Assembly: GCF_019801965.1 (NCBI RefSeq)
Contig: NZ_JAHVIA010000008.1
Location: forward strand, 279,921-343,920
Length of the DNA: 64,000 nt
Reading direction: 5' to 3'
Source: Salipiger bermudensis
GTDB lineage: Bacteria; Pseudomonadota; Alphaproteobacteria; Rhodobacterales; Rhodobacteraceae
The notes under the pieces are model-generated. The model had not been told where the DNA came from. It saw nothing but the letters and a program-made list of their open reading frames with translations, and made no database searches. Of the stretch, positions 27,425 to 36,952 are shown piece after piece (position 1 is the first letter of the stretch; each line of letters starts with the position of its first letter). The position numbers and the translations under genes were made by a program.

Positions 27425-27949
27425 TCAGAACGGGATCTCGTCGTCGAGATCGCGCGAGGGGGCACGGCCACCGCCGCCGCCACCACCCGAGCCGCTGCCG
27501 TAATCGTCGCGGCCGCCGCCGTAGCCGCCACCGCCGCCGCTACCACCACCGTAGCCGCCGCCGGAGCCGCCGTAATCGCCGCCGCCGCCGCCGCCCTGGC
27601 GGCTGTCGAGCAGGGTCAGCTCGCCGCGATAGGGGCGCAGCACGACCTCGGTCGAGTAGCGATCCTGGCCGGACTGGTCCTGCCATTTGCGGGTCTCGAG
27701 CTGGCCTTCGATATAGACCTTGGAGCCCTTGCGGAGATACTGCTCGGCGATCCGCGCCAGCGGCTCCGAGAAGATCGCCACCGAGTGCCACTCGGTACGC
27801 TCGCGGCGCTCGCCGGTGTTGCGGTCCTTCCAGTTCTCGGAGGTGGCGATCCGCAGGTTGCAGACCTTGCCGCCGTTCTGGAAATTGCGGGTTTCGGGAT
27901 CGGCCCCGAGATTGCCCACCAGGATCACCTTGTTCACTGAGCCGGCCAT
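27425..27949 (-). CDS. ssb: Single-stranded DNA-binding protein
   Basis: Protects single-stranded DNA in replication, repair and recombination. The 174-residue protein has an OB-fold (1-110, starting [19 protein letters not shown]), a glycine-rich linker of about 50 residues with GGYGGG-type repeats, and the protein-interaction tip D-D-E-I-P-F at the very end. No perfect LexA box is seen upstream; a GTTC-N7-TCTC sequence is not counted as one. It is followed by a good terminator. Confidence 0.96.
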   Translation of the reverse strand: MAGSVNKVILVGNLGADPETRNFQNGGKVCNLRIATSENWKDRNTGERRERTEWHSVAIFSEPLARIAEQYLRKGSKVYIEGQLETRKWQDQSGQDRYSTEVVLRPYRGELTLLDSRQGGGGGGDYGGSGGGYGGGSGGGGGYGGGRDDYGSGSGGGGGGGRAPSRDLDDEIPF

Positions 27950-28255
27950 GTCATCCTCACGCGTTGTTCCGATTCTTCTCCCCCGGAGGGGTTTGGACGA
28001 GCCTTACACAGCCACGCCCCGCCGCGCCACCGGATCGTGGCGAAAACCCGGGCGCGGAGCCGCAGCGCAGACGGGGTGCCTGATACACCGGCCTTGGTTA
28101 ATGAAACCCTCATGCAAGGTTAACAAAGCGTTGGCGGGAACCTGCGCGCCGCTGCCCTCAGGGGTAGCGAAACTCCGCATGATCCGTATAGTCCTCGGCG
28201 GGATTGAGGGGGCGCAACGTCGCCCCGTGGACATTGGGACAGAACAGGGTGGTTC
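27950..28255. other. Promoter region between divergent ssb and transglycosylase genes
   Basis: A 306-base gap with no gene seen. A hairpin GGGGCG-CAACGT-CGCCCC at 28209-28226 lies in the leader of the plus-strand transglycosylase gene. The rest shows no clear element. Confidence 0.45.
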
Positions 28256-28873
28256 ATGCGAGTACTGCCACGTAAGGCGTTGCCGGCGTTTCTCTGCGCG
28301 GTAATCTGCGCCACGGCCGTTCAGGCCGAGACCATTTCCAGCAAGAGCCGGGTGATGCTGTTTCGCAAGCAGACCTCGGTGCTCGACAGCCGTGCGGCGG
28401 AGCAATACCGCAGCTCGGTGCGGCTCAAGCCGGCCTCGGTGATCACCCCGACGAAATGGGGCCCGATGGGGGGCGACGAGGGCAGCACGCCGGTCTATCG
28501 CGGGCGCTACAATGGCCAATATGCCGACATGGCCCGCACCGCCGCGCGCCGTCATGGCGTGCCGGAAGACCTGTTCCTGCGGCTGGTGAAGCAGGAATCG
28601 AACTTCAACCCGAAGGCGCTGTCGCACAAGGGCGCCATCGGCCTCGCGCAGCTCATGCCCTTCACCGCCAAGCGGCTCGGGGTGAACCCGCACGATCCGG
28701 CGCAGAACCTCGAAGGCGGGGCGCGCTATCTCAAGCAGCAATTCGTCGCCTTCGGCTCGTGGCGGCTGGCGCTGGCGGCCTACAATGCCGGGCCGGGCGC
28801 GGTCGAGAAGCATGGCGGCGTGCCGCCCTATCGCGAAACCCGCAACTACGTGAAGACGATCTGGGGCAGCTGA
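28256..28873 (+). CDS. Lytic murein transglycosylase (SLT domain)
   Basis: A 205-residue exported enzyme that cleaves peptidoglycan to 1,6-anhydromuropeptides. A signal peptide (about 1-24, ...AVQA) is followed by a 60-residue variable stretch and the SLT domain (about 90-203): catalytic Glu114 in KQESNFNP, then A-I-G-L-A-Q-L-M-P and L-A-A-Y-N-A-G-P-G. All catalytic-core motifs are present. Start ATG 28256 directly precedes the signal sequence. Confidence 0.92.
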   Translation: MRVLPRKALPAFLCAVICATAVQAETISSKSRVMLFRKQTSVLDSRAAEQYRSSVRLKPASVITPTKWGPMGGDEGSTPVYRGRYNGQYADMARTAARRHGVPEDLFLRLVKQESNFNPKALSHKGAIGLAQLMPFTAKRLGVNPHDPAQNLEGGARYLKQQFVAFGSWRLALAAYNAGPGAVEKHGGVPPYRETRNYVKTIWGS

Positions 28874-28980
28874 TCCGGCCGGGCGGGACATCTTGTCCTA
28901 GGGAAATGCTCGGGAATTGACCTCTCCGGCGCTTGGGTCTAGGCACGAGAGCATCCTTTCGTGCCCTGTGGATGCGCCCG

Positions 28981-30129
28981 ATGAAGACCGCCCCGATCCT
29001 CAGCCTCGCGATGGCCGCCGCGCTTGCGGCGGGCCTTGGCGCCAGTGGCCTGCGCGCCACGCCCACAGAGGTGCCCGACAGCCTCGAGGCGCTCGGCGAG
29101 GCGCTGTTTTTCGACACCAACCTCTCGGCCAACCGCAGCCAGAGCTGCGCCACCTGCCACGATCCGGCCTATGCCTTCGCCGATCCGCGCGGCGCCGCCT
29201 CGCCGGGCGATGACGGCCACTCGATTGGCGACCGCAATGCGCCCACCGCGACCTATGCAGCCTTCGTGCCGCCCTTCGGCAAGAACGAGGCCGGCGAATG
29301 GTGGGGCGGGCTGTTCCATGACGGCCGCGCCGGCACGCTCGAGGACCAGGCCGGCGGGCCGCCGCTGAACCCGGTGGAGATGGGGATGGCGGACAAGGCC
29401 GCGGTGGTGGCGCGGCTGCGCGAGGATGCCGCCTATGCGGAGGCATTCCCGAAGCTGTTCGGGGCGGGAGTGCTGGACGATCCCGAGGCCGGCTACGCTG
29501 CCATGACCCGCGCCATCGCCGCCTTCGAGCGCGGCCCGGACTTCGCGCCCTTCGATTCGAAATACGACCGGTTCCTGCGCGGCGAGGTTCAGCTGACCAA
29601 GCAGGAGGAGCTGGGGCGGCTGCTGTTCTTCTCGCAGCAGTTCACCAACTGCAACCAGTGCCACCAGCTCCGGCGCAGCGCGATGGACCCGGAGGAGACC
29701 TTCTCGGACTATCGCTTCCACAATATCGGCGTTCCCGAGAACAGCGATTTGCGCGCGATGAACGGCATCACCACCGCCGATCTCGGGCTGCACGCCAACC
29801 CGGGCGTGGAAGAGGCCGCCGAGAGCCACGGCCGCTACCGCACGCCGACGCTGCGGAACGTGGCGGTTACCGCGCCCTACATGCATAACGGCGTGTTCGA
29901 CGACCTGCGCACGGTGATCCTGTTCTACAACAGCTACAACACGCGTTCCGAGGCGCGGAAGATCAATCCAGAGACCGGCGCGCCCTTCGGGCCGCCTGAG
30001 GTGGCCGAGAACATCGCGATGGAAGAGCTGACCGACGGGCCGGCGCTCGAGGACCAGCGCATCGATGCGCTGGTGGCCTTCCTGAAGACGCTCACCGATC
30101 AGCGCTACGAGCCGCTGCTCGAGCAGTGA
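28981..30129 (+). CDS. Di-haem cytochrome c peroxidase / MauG family protein
   Basis: A 382-residue periplasmic protein with a signal peptide (1-26) and two haem-attachment motifs, C56-A-T-C59-H60 and C224-N-Q-C227-H228. The C-terminal RTPTLRNVAVTAPYMHNG is the recognised signature of the family. It probably reduces hydrogen peroxide with electrons from cytochromes, although MauG-like oxidation of a protein partner is possible because the group is broad. ATG 28981 starts right at the signal peptide; an ATG at 28972 adds three residues. Maturation would need the Ccm system encoded at the left end of the window. Confidence 0.9.
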   Translation: MKTAPILSLAMAAALAAGLGASGLRATPTEVPDSLEALGEALFFDTNLSANRSQSCATCHDPAYAFADPRGAASPGDDGHSIGDRNAPTATYAAFVPPFGKNEAGEWWGGLFHDGRAGTLEDQAGGPPLNPVEMGMADKAAVVARLREDAAYAEAFPKLFGAGVLDDPEAGYAAMTRAIAAFERGPDFAPFDSKYDRFLRGEVQLTKQEELGRLLFFSQQFTNCNQCHQLRRSAMDPEETFSDYRFHNIGVPENSDLRAMNGITTADLGLHANPGVEEAAESHGRYRTPTLRNVAVTAPYMHNGVFDDLRTVILFYNSYNTRSEARKINPETGAPFGPPEVAENIAMEELTDGPALEDQRIDALVAFLKTLTDQRYEPLLEQ

Positions 30130-30189
30130 TCCGGCTCGGGTCTACCGGGCCGACGGGGTCTCTCGGGGCGCCCTGAAGACGCGCGCAGC

Positions 30190-31875
30190 TCAGCCCTCCG
30201 AGAGGCCGAGCTTGTAGAGGTGGATCTCGAAGGAGGGATGCATCTCCGCGCCGGTGACGCCCGGGCGATAATGGCGGTAGAGCGAGCGCCAGTAGGGCTG
30301 CACGATCACCGCATCCTCCTGCAGAAGCCGCTCGATCCGCGCCATGACATCGCGCCGCGCGACATTGTCGGCGATGGCCAGCGCCTCCGCCACAAGCGCG
30401 TCGAACTCGGGATTGGCGTAGCCGGTCTCGTTCCACGACTCACCGGAGCGGTAGGCCAGCGCCAGAACCTGGATGCCGAGCGGGCGGTGGTTCCACTCGG
30501 TAATCGACAGCGGGTAGCTCTTCCACTCGCTCCAGAACCGGGCGCCGGGCAACACCGTGCGGCTGACCTTGATGCCAGCATCCTTGAGCAGTGCCTCGGC
30601 CGCATCGCCGGTGCGCATGGTGAGCCCGTCATCGAGGGTGATGAGCTCGTGCTCGAACTCCAGCATGCCGGCCTCTTCGAGCAGTGCCACCGCCGCCTCG
30701 GGATCGTAGGGCGTGGCGCCGACATCGGCATAATCGGGATGCACCGGCGCCACGTGGTGGTTCTCGGCCACGACGCCCAGCCCGGCATGGCCGAGCTCGA
30801 GGCAGATCTCGTTGTCGATGGCCAGCTGCAGGGCGCGGCGCACCCGGCGGTCGGCATAGGGCGCCTTGCCCGCGACCAGCGCCGCCTGGTTGGCGCGCAG
30901 CACCACGGTGGAGCCGGTCACCACCTCGGAACGCTGCCAGCCGAGCGCGTCACCGACGGCGATGAAATCGCCGATATTCTCGTAGAGCATGTCGACCTCG
31001 CCAGCCTCCGCGGCGGCGAGCCAGGCGGCGGGATCTGTGCCGTAATCGAGAAACTCGATGCGCTCGATGCTGGCGCCACCGAAGCCTTCGGCATGGTTTC
31101 CCCACCAGTCATGGCCATGGTTGCGGACCAGGACCGCTCTTTCGCCGGCGACGAGGCTCTCGGGCAGGTAGGGACCGGTGCCCACCGGGTTGGAAAGCAT
31201 GGTCTCGGGGTCATGGCTGGCATGGACCGCCGCCGCCGGGTAATCGGCCAGCCCCACGATCAGCGCCACGTCGGGCATCGGCAGGCGGAGGCGCAGGGTC
31301 AGCGGGTCGAGCTCGGTCACCGCGCCGTCGAGCAGCTTGCCGGTTTCGCGGTCCACCAGCGTGGTGAGGCGGCCTGCCATTGAGTTGCCCTCGACCTCGC
31401 GGTCGCACCAATAATGGAACAGCCGGGTCACATCGGCGGCGGTGAAGGCCTCGCCGGTGGTCCAGCGCACGCCGGGCCTGACGTGCAGCAGGTACTCGGT
31501 TGCGTCGTCATTGACCTCCCAGCGCTCGAGCAGCATGCCGCGCACCGTGCCGTCGCGGTTGTATTCGACGAGATACTCGAGCCAGCCGCGGGTGATATTG
31601 GCGATCTCCGACCAGTCGGCGGTGCGCGGATCCTTTGGCGGGCGCACCTCCATCTGGATGCGAAGCGTGGAAGGCGCCTCCTCGGCCGCTTGCGGCGCCT
31701 CCTCGGCCGGCGCCGGCGCGCCGAGCCCGCCCAGCGCATAGGCCGCCCCGACGCTGAGCCCGAGACCGGTGACGCGGGTCAGGAACTCGCGCCGGCCGAT
31801 CAGGCCCTGCGCCAGCTCGCGCGCGTAAAGCTGCGCCGCGGGATGAATCCTCCCGGGCTCGCCGGTCTCGCTCAT
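30190..31875 (-). CDS. ABC transporter solute-binding protein, family 5, with Tat signal
   Basis: A 561-residue periplasmic binding protein of the peptide/nickel/opine family (SBP_bac_5). The N-terminal region has a long 30-residue lead and then G-R-R-E-F-L-T-R-V followed by a hydrophobic stretch, a twin-arginine export signal. Core signatures include E-N-I-G-D and L-Q-L-A-I-D-N-E. No permease or ATPase genes adjoin, so it is an orphan subunit here. ATG 31875 is supported by AAGGGAG upstream. The neighbouring AraC-type regulator might control it, but they are 93 bases apart and in the same direction with the regulator upstream. Confidence 0.87.
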   Translation of the reverse strand: MSETGEPGRIHPAAQLYARELAQGLIGRREFLTRVTGLGLSVGAAYALGGLGAPAPAEEAPQAAEEAPSTLRIQMEVRPPKDPRTADWSEIANITRGWLEYLVEYNRDGTVRGMLLERWEVNDDATEYLLHVRPGVRWTTGEAFTAADVTRLFHYWCDREVEGNSMAGRLTTLVDRETGKLLDGAVTELDPLTLRLRLPMPDVALIVGLADYPAAAVHASHDPETMLSNPVGTGPYLPESLVAGERAVLVRNHGHDWWGNHAEGFGGASIERIEFLDYGTDPAAWLAAAEAGEVDMLYENIGDFIAVGDALGWQRSEVVTGSTVVLRANQAALVAGKAPYADRRVRRALQLAIDNEICLELGHAGLGVVAENHHVAPVHPDYADVGATPYDPEAAVALLEEAGMLEFEHELITLDDGLTMRTGDAAEALLKDAGIKVSRTVLPGARFWSEWKSYPLSITEWNHRPLGIQVLALAYRSGESWNETGYANPEFDALVAEALAIADNVARRDVMARIERLLQEDAVIVQPYWRSLYRHYRPGVTGAEMHPSFEIHLYKLGLSEG

Positions 31876-31968
31876 GTCGCTCCCTTTCTGCCGCGGTGGC
31901 AGAGTCCGTCGCCGCAGATGAAACCCCATATCTGCCCGAAGGGGCAAGGATTTTCCGGTGTCAGCCCG

Positions 31969-32772
31969 CTAGTGGCGCAGCCCTGGACGGCCACCCGCCG
32001 CACGCTGTCCACGGCGGATCTCGGTGGGCGAATGGCCGGTATGGCTGCGGATGAAGCGGGTGAAATAGGGCGCGCTGTGGAAACCGAGGCTCTCGGCGAT
32101 GCGATTGACCGGCGGATCGGGCTGGGTCAGCAGGCGCTGCGCCTCGTGCAGCTTGCGCTCGGCCAGCATCGCTGCGGCGGTACGGTCGCAGGCGGTGCGG
32201 GCGGTGCGGGTCAGGTGGGTCGGCGTCACGCCGAGGGCGGCGGCGTAGTCCGACACGCCGCGGTCGCTGCGGAACCCGGCGCAGAGCGCGCCGGCATAGA
32301 GCCGCATGAGCCGCTGCGCCGCGTTGGGCTTGCCGGTCTCCTGCGCTGCCGCCACGCCCTGGCGCTGCAGCCAGACCGCGACCAGGCTGGCATGGGCCGC
32401 GAGCGCCTCGGTGAGGAGGCCGCGCTGCTGGGTCTGCTCGCGCATCATCGCGTCGAGCAGGCCGGTGAGCTCGCCCTGGGCGCTGCCTTCGCGCACGCGC
32501 AGATGGCGGATGCCGTCGGGCCAGAGCCCGCCGCCCGCGGGGCAGTGCATCACCAGCCCGAGGCTCTGCATCCCCGGCTCGAGCGCGAACAGCGTCCCGG
32601 CCGGGATGAACAGGGCGTTATGCGGTCCGAGGCCGCGCCGCAGGCCCTCGACGATGGCGCGGCCCTGGCCGCGGGTGAGCCAGATCAGCGTGTGCTCGGG
32701 GCGGTCGTGCAGCAGGCGGTATTGCCATCCGGGAAGCTGCCCCAGAGACGCGACCCTGACGGGCGCGGTCAT
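31969..32772 (-). CDS. AraC family transcriptional regulator
   Basis: A 267-residue regulator with an N-terminal cupin-like sensor (about 1-140) and a C-terminal double helix-turn-helix domain (about 165-255: V-S-D-Y-A-A-A-L-G-V-T-P-T-H-L and I-A-E-S-L-G-F-H-S-A-P-Y-F-T-R-F-I). The start is uncertain: ATG 32772 is used, but a GTG at 32790 overlapping the miaA stop (GTGA) would allow translational coupling and adds six residues. It lies between miaA and the solute-binding protein gene; the inducer is unknown. Confidence 0.86.
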   Translation of the reverse strand: MTAPVRVASLGQLPGWQYRLLHDRPEHTLIWLTRGQGRAIVEGLRRGLGPHNALFIPAGTLFALEPGMQSLGLVMHCPAGGGLWPDGIRHLRVREGSAQGELTGLLDAMMREQTQQRGLLTEALAAHASLVAVWLQRQGVAAAQETGKPNAAQRLMRLYAGALCAGFRSDRGVSDYAAALGVTPTHLTRTARTACDRTAAAMLAERKLHEAQRLLTQPDPPVNRIAESLGFHSAPYFTRFIRSHTGHSPTEIRRGQRAAGGRPGLRH

Positions 32773-32786
32773 GGCGGCAGCGGCGC

Positions 32787-33710
32787 TCACGCGCCCGCCT
32801 CGGAGCCTGCCCCGGCGGGGACGATCTGCGGCCAGTCGCGCATCCGGGCGCGGAACCAGCTGCGCTGGCGCTTGGCGAATTGCCGGGTCAGGATGGTGGC
32901 GCGGCTCGCCGCCTCCGCGAGGCTGAGCTCGCCCTTCAGATGGGCGATCAGCTCGGCGGCGCCGATCGCCTTGGCCGAGGGCAGGTCGGGCGTCCATGTA
33001 GCGAGGTTGGCGCGGGCCTCGTCGAGCGCGCCCTCGTCGATCATCTTGTCGAACCGCGCCTCGATGCGCGGCGTGAGCCAGTGCTTCGGGGCGTCGAACA
33101 GGATCGGCTGGCAGCGCGTCAGCGGCAGCATCGGGGCAGGGGTCTCGTCCTGCCACGCGGCGATGCCGCGGCCGGTCGCGCGCAGCACCTCCCAGGCGCG
33201 CTGTACGCGCATCGGGTTGTTGATGTCGATGCGGGCGCGGGTCTCCGGGTCGAGCTCGGCGACCATGGCCTGTAGCGCGCCCTCCTCCAGCCGCGCCATG
33301 GCGCTCTGGCGAATCTCCGGCGGCGTTGCCGGGATCTCGGCCAGCCCCTCGGTGAGCGCGGTGAGATAGAGCCCGGTGCCGCCGACGATGATCGGGCGCT
33401 CGGGGCCCTCGAGAATCGGCGCCAGATCCCTCAGCCATTCGCCCACGGAATAGGCTTGGCTGCCCGGAACGTGACCATAGAGCCTGTGCGGCGCCTGCGC
33501 CTCTTCCTCGGGCGAGGGCCGCGCGGTCAGCACGCGCCAGTCGGAAAACACCTGGATCGCATCGGCATTGACGATCACCCCGCCATGCCGGGCCGCGATC
33601 TCCAGCGCCAGTGCCGACTTGCCGCTGGCGGTCGGACCGGCGATCAGGACCGGGCGCTCCGGGTCCGGCGCAAGGCGCGCGAGTCTGTCTCCCAAGCCGG
33701 CACCGATCAC
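32787..33710 (-). CDS. miaA: tRNA dimethylallyltransferase
   Basis: Adds the isopentenyl group to A37 of tRNAs reading UNN codons. The 307-residue protein has the P-loop G-P-T-A-S-G-K-S at 25-32, the substrate region V-N-A-D-A-I-Q-V-F and G-G-T-G-L-Y-L near 112. Length is normal. It is divergent from pyrH, with 92 bases between the start codons, and is followed without a gap by the AraC-type regulator gene. Confidence 0.95.
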   Translation of the reverse strand: MIGAGLGDRLARLAPDPERPVLIAGPTASGKSALALEIAARHGGVIVNADAIQVFSDWRVLTARPSPEEEAQAPHRLYGHVPGSQAYSVGEWLRDLAPILEGPERPIIVGGTGLYLTALTEGLAEIPATPPEIRQSAMARLEEGALQAMVAELDPETRARIDINNPMRVQRAWEVLRATGRGIAAWQDETPAPMLPLTRCQPILFDAPKHWLTPRIEARFDKMIDEGALDEARANLATWTPDLPSAKAIGAAELIAHLKGELSLAEAASRATILTRQFAKRQRSWFRARMRDWPQIVPAGAGSEAGA

Positions 33711-33802
33711 CGCTCACCCCCACATCCTGCGCCATTGCAGCGGCGCAGGTTTTCCGCCACATATGGCGCGCAGCATATCCCCTCTCAGCGACGGAGTTCA
33801 AC

Positions 33803-34528
33803 ATGGCCGAGGCACCGCAGACCACCTTCAAACGCGTCCTGCTGAAAATCTCCGGGGAGGCGCTGATGGGCGAGCAGGGCTACGGCCTGAACCCGCCCAC
33901 CGTCGAGCGCATCGCGCGCGAGGTGAAGAGCGTGCACGACATGGGCGTCGAGATCTGCATGGTGATCGGCGGCGGCAACATCTTCCGCGGCCTCGCCGGC
34001 TCGGCCCAGGGCATGGAGCGCACCACCGCCGACTACATGGGCATGCTGGCCACGGTGATGAACGCGCTGGCGATGCAGTCGGCGCTGGAGGAACTGGGCG
34101 TGTTCACCCGGGTGATCTCGGCCATCCGCATGGACGAGGTGGCCGAGCCCTATATCCGCCGCCGCGCCGTGCGCCACCTCGAGAAGAAGCGCGTCTGCAT
34201 CTTCGCCGCCGGCACCGGCAACCCCTATTTCACCACAGACACCGCCGCCACGCTGCGCGCCAACGAGATGGCCTGCGAGGCGATCTTCAAGGGCACCAAG
34301 GTCGACGGCGTCTACGACAAGGACCCGGTCAAGCACGACGACGCGGTGCGCTACGACAATGTCAGCTACGACGACGTGCTGGTGAAGAACCTCAAGGTGA
34401 TGGACGCCTCCGCCATCGCGCTCGCCCGCGACAACAACCTGCCGATCATCGTCTTCTCGCTCGACGAGCCGGGCGGGTTCCGCGGCATCCTTGCCGGGCA
34501 GGGCACCTACACGACCGTCAGCGGCTGA
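33803..34528 (+). CDS. pyrH: UMP kinase
   Basis: Phosphorylates UMP to UDP. The 241-residue amino-acid-kinase-fold enzyme has L-K-I-S-G-E-A (14-20), [10 protein letters not shown] near 55 and [10 protein letters not shown] near 165. ATG 33803 is the standard family start ([18 protein letters not shown]). In most alphaproteobacteria pyrH is directly followed by frr; here repeats and the convergent trkH-trkA pair separate them by 2.4 kb. Confidence 0.96.
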   Translation: MAEAPQTTFKRVLLKISGEALMGEQGYGLNPPTVERIAREVKSVHDMGVEICMVIGGGNIFRGLAGSAQGMERTTADYMGMLATVMNALAMQSALEELGVFTRVISAIRMDEVAEPYIRRRAVRHLEKKRVCIFAAGTGNPYFTTDTAATLRANEMACEAIFKGTKVDGVYDKDPVKHDDAVRYDNVSYDDVLVKNLKVMDASAIALARDNNLPIIVFSLDEPGGFRGILAGQGTYTTVSG

Positions 34529-34584
34529 AGCCGTCCCCGGCGCGCCCTGTTCTGCGGCGCCGTACCGGGCGGGAGCGTCGGGCC

Positions 34585-34620
34585 TGCCTCCGGCGGGAGT
34601 ATTTTTGACGAAGAGAAGAC
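34585..34620 (+). repeat. Dispersed intergenic repeat, short copy
   Basis: Core TGCCTCCGGCGGGAGTATTT followed by TTGACGAAGAGAAG, identical over most of its length to the copy at 20548. It faces the full-length copy that begins at 34633; the two outer ends (GAGAAG and CTTCTC) and inner AGGGGCG/CGCCCT can pair, making a head-to-head palindrome. Confidence 0.8.
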
Positions 34621-34632
34621 AGGGGCGCATCG

Positions 34633-34705
34633 CCCTGACCTTCTCTGGTTTCCAAATACCTCGGGGGTGAATTGGCGCGTAGCGCCAAGAGGGGGCAGCG
34701 CCCCC
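34633..34705 (+). repeat. Dispersed intergenic repeat, full-length copy (three hairpins)
   Basis: Hairpin 1 is CCCTGA ... TCGGGG (34633-34666) with CTTCTCTGG and AAATA in its loop. Hairpin 2 is TTGGCGC-GTA-GCGCCAA (34672-34688). Hairpin 3 is GGGGG-CAGCG-CCCCC (34691-34705). It lies between the convergent pyrH and trkH genes. Confidence 0.78.
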
Positions 34706-34757
34706 TTGTCCGCTTGCCAAGCCGCGCCGATCCCGGGCAAACGCAGGGATCTGGCCT

Positions 34758-36113
34758 TCAGCCCAGGTGGATGCGGCCTTCCGGAAAGCGCACCCGCGGA
34801 ACCGAGCGGGTGGCGAGGAAATAGCCCAGCGTCAGCGGGCCGACGCGGCCGATGAACATGATCACCATGATCACCACGCGTCCCGGCTCGGTCAGCTCGC
34901 CGGTGAAGCCGCGCGACAGGCCGACCGTGCCGAAGGCCGAGGCGACCTCGAAGCTCACGTCGAGGAAATGGCCTTCCTGCGTGGCGCTCAGGATGAACAC
35001 CCCGATGAACACCAGCACGACGCTGATCGCGGTGAGCGCCATGACCTTGAGCACCTCCGGCAGGCTGATCGAGCGGCCGAAGGCGTTGAGCTGGGTGCGG
35101 CGCTGGAAGAAGGCCACCGTGGCGAGGCACATGACCACGAATGTGGTCACCTTGATGCCGCCCGCGGTCGAGGTCGGCCCGCCGCCGATCAGCATCAGCG
35201 AGATCACCATCAGCGCGGTGCTGTCATGCATGCCGGCCACGTCGATGGTGTTGAACCCGGCGGTGCGCGGCGTCACCCCCTGGAACCACGCCACCATCAT
35301 CCGCACCGGGGCGCTGTCGAACTGCCCGAGCGTCTCCGGGTTGTGCCATTCGAGCGCCGCGAAGGCGCCCCAGCCCCAGAGGATCAGCACCGCACTCCCG
35401 GTCAGCATGATCTTGGTGTGCAGCGAGAACCGCGCCCAGCGGCGCAGCCGGGCGATGTCGTCGATCACCACGTAGCCGATGCCGCCCACGATGAAGAGCA
35501 GCGGGATCACGATGTTTACCATCGGATCGGCGGCGAAGGGCACGAGCCCGGTCGAGAAGGTCGAGAAGCCGGCATTGTTGAAGGCCGAGACCGAGTGGAA
35601 CAGCGCCACCCAGAGCCCGCGCCCGAGCCCCAGCATCGGCACGAAGCTCACCGCCAGCAGCGCCGCGCCCACGAGTTCGCAGATCAGCACCACCTGGAAG
35701 ATCCGCTTCACCAGGCGCATCAGCCGGTGGATCGAGCTCTGGTTCAGCTCCTCGCGCAGGTAGATCTGCCCGGTGAGCCCCACCGGCACCCTGAGCGCCG
35801 CCAGCACCAGCACCGCGAAGGTCATCAGTCCGAGCCCGCCGAGCTGGATCAGCACCATCAGCACCGCCTCGCCGAACATGGTGAACGCGCCCACCGGGTC
35901 GACCACCGACAGCCCGGTCACCGTCACCGCCGAGGTGGCGGTGAAGAAGGCCTCCGACCAGGTCATCGGGTGCAGCGTGGCGCCGGGAAGCTTGAAGCTG
36001 AGCGCGCCCAGCACGGTGAAGACTAGGTAAAGCGCCGCGAGGCTCAGCGGCGGCGAGACGTGCAACAGCCGGCGCGCGAGGCGCTGCTGCGGGACGTTGA
36101 AGCCGAATGTCAT
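34758..36113 (-). CDS. trkH: Potassium uptake channel subunit TrkH/KtrB
   Basis: A 451-residue integral membrane protein that forms the potassium pathway. Four pore-loop repeats are visible, each with the conserved glycine: TVTGLS (about 64), FNNAGFST (about 178), TAGFNT (about 287) and FGTVGLS (about 396). Its length fits the shorter KtrB type better than the 480-residue TrkH type. The partner regulator trkA is encoded 5 bases upstream in the same direction. The pair interrupts the usual pyrH-frr neighbourhood. Confidence 0.92.
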   Translation of the reverse strand: MTFGFNVPQQRLARRLLHVSPPLSLAALYLVFTVLGALSFKLPGATLHPMTWSEAFFTATSAVTVTGLSVVDPVGAFTMFGEAVLMVLIQLGGLGLMTFAVLVLAALRVPVGLTGQIYLREELNQSSIHRLMRLVKRIFQVVLICELVGAALLAVSFVPMLGLGRGLWVALFHSVSAFNNAGFSTFSTGLVPFAADPMVNIVIPLLFIVGGIGYVVIDDIARLRRWARFSLHTKIMLTGSAVLILWGWGAFAALEWHNPETLGQFDSAPVRMMVAWFQGVTPRTAGFNTIDVAGMHDSTALMVISLMLIGGGPTSTAGGIKVTTFVVMCLATVAFFQRRTQLNAFGRSISLPEVLKVMALTAISVVLVFIGVFILSATQEGHFLDVSFEVASAFGTVGLSRGFTGELTEPGRVVIMVIMFIGRVGPLTLGYFLATRSVPRVRFPEGRIHLG

Positions 36114-36118
36114 GGCGA

Positions 36119-36781
36119 TCAGAGCTCTTCGCCGAAGGCCCGCAGGTCCCCGCGCTTGCCCAGCAGCAGTAGGCGGTCGTCCTTCTGCAGCGTTGCGGCG
36201 GGGTTGCTGCAGTCGCGGAACTCGGTGCCGCGCATCAGCCCGAGAAGCCGCAGGTCCGGGCGGTCCTCGAGCTTCAGTTTCTCGATCGGTACACCGTCGA
36301 GCCGCTCGGGCAGCAGGATGTTGACCACGCTGTAGCCATTGCCGAGGCTGACATAGTCCTTCATCGCCGGGTTGTTCAGCATCTGCGCGGTGTGGCGGCC
36401 CATTTCCTGCTCGGGCAGGATCACCCGGTCTGCGCCGAGTTTCGACAGAATGCGGTGATGGGTGCGGTTCGCGGCCTTGACCCAGATCCGGTCGAGCCCG
36501 AGCAACCGCAGGTTCATCGTTGTCAGGATGCTCGACTGGATGTCGGAGCCGATGGCGCAGAGCGCCACATCGTACTGGTCGATGCCGGCCTCGCGCATGG
36601 CGGTCTCGTCGGTGGTGTCGAGGATCGCTGTGGCGGTCAGCGTGTCGGCCAGGCGGGCCACGAGTTTCTCGTCGGAATCGACCCCCATGACATGGTTGCC
36701 GAAGCGCGCGAGTTCCTGTGCGACGGTGCTGCCGAAGGCGCCGAGGCCGATCACGACGAAGGTGGAATGGGAGCGAGGCAA
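36119..36781 (-). CDS. trkA: Potassium uptake regulator TrkA/KtrA
   Basis: A 220-residue cytosolic RCK protein that gates TrkH. An N-terminal Rossmann domain with G12-L-G14-x-x-G17 binds nucleotide, and a C-terminal RCK_C (TrkA-C) domain begins near 140. Translation appears to start at TTG 36781: AAGGAG lies 6 bases upstream, the Rossmann strand follows at once, and the length becomes the normal 220 residues; the only ATG further upstream (36892) would add 37 unrelated residues. Confidence 0.9.
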   Translation of the reverse strand: MPRSHSTFVVIGLGAFGSTVAQELARFGNHVMGVDSDEKLVARLADTLTATAILDTTDETAMREAGIDQYDVALCAIGSDIQSSILTTMNLRLLGLDRIWVKAANRTHHRILSKLGADRVILPEQEMGRHTAQMLNNPAMKDYVSLGNGYSVVNILLPERLDGVPIEKLKLEDRPDLRLLGLMRGTEFRDCSNPAATLQKDDRLLLLGKRGDLRAFGEEL

Positions 36782-36952
36782 GCGGCTCTCCTTCTGATGG
36801 GCGCTGTCCTGTCGGGCGACGTTTTCATCGGCCCGGGAGACTGTCAAGCGAGCCGCGGGGTAAGCCGGCGTTTCGTGCAAACGGCTATACATCCCAAGTT
36901 TCCTGCCTTAGAAAGCGGTCGGAACGAAAAACACCTGAGCGGGCAGACCAAC

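Noticed and set aside
27440..27600. Simple-sequence GGC/CCG run on the plus strand resembling a repeat array.
   Set aside because: It encodes the glycine-rich linker of SSB and is explained by the protein.
27950..27985. Possible LexA box before ssb (GTTC-CGATTCT-TCTC).
   Set aside because: The second half-site does not match GTTC, unlike the two perfect boxes in the window.
32787..33831. Long minus-strand frame continuous with the AraC-type gene that would give a 620-residue fusion.
   Set aside because: Its first half is the wrong-frame reading of miaA; the regulator begins at about 32772.
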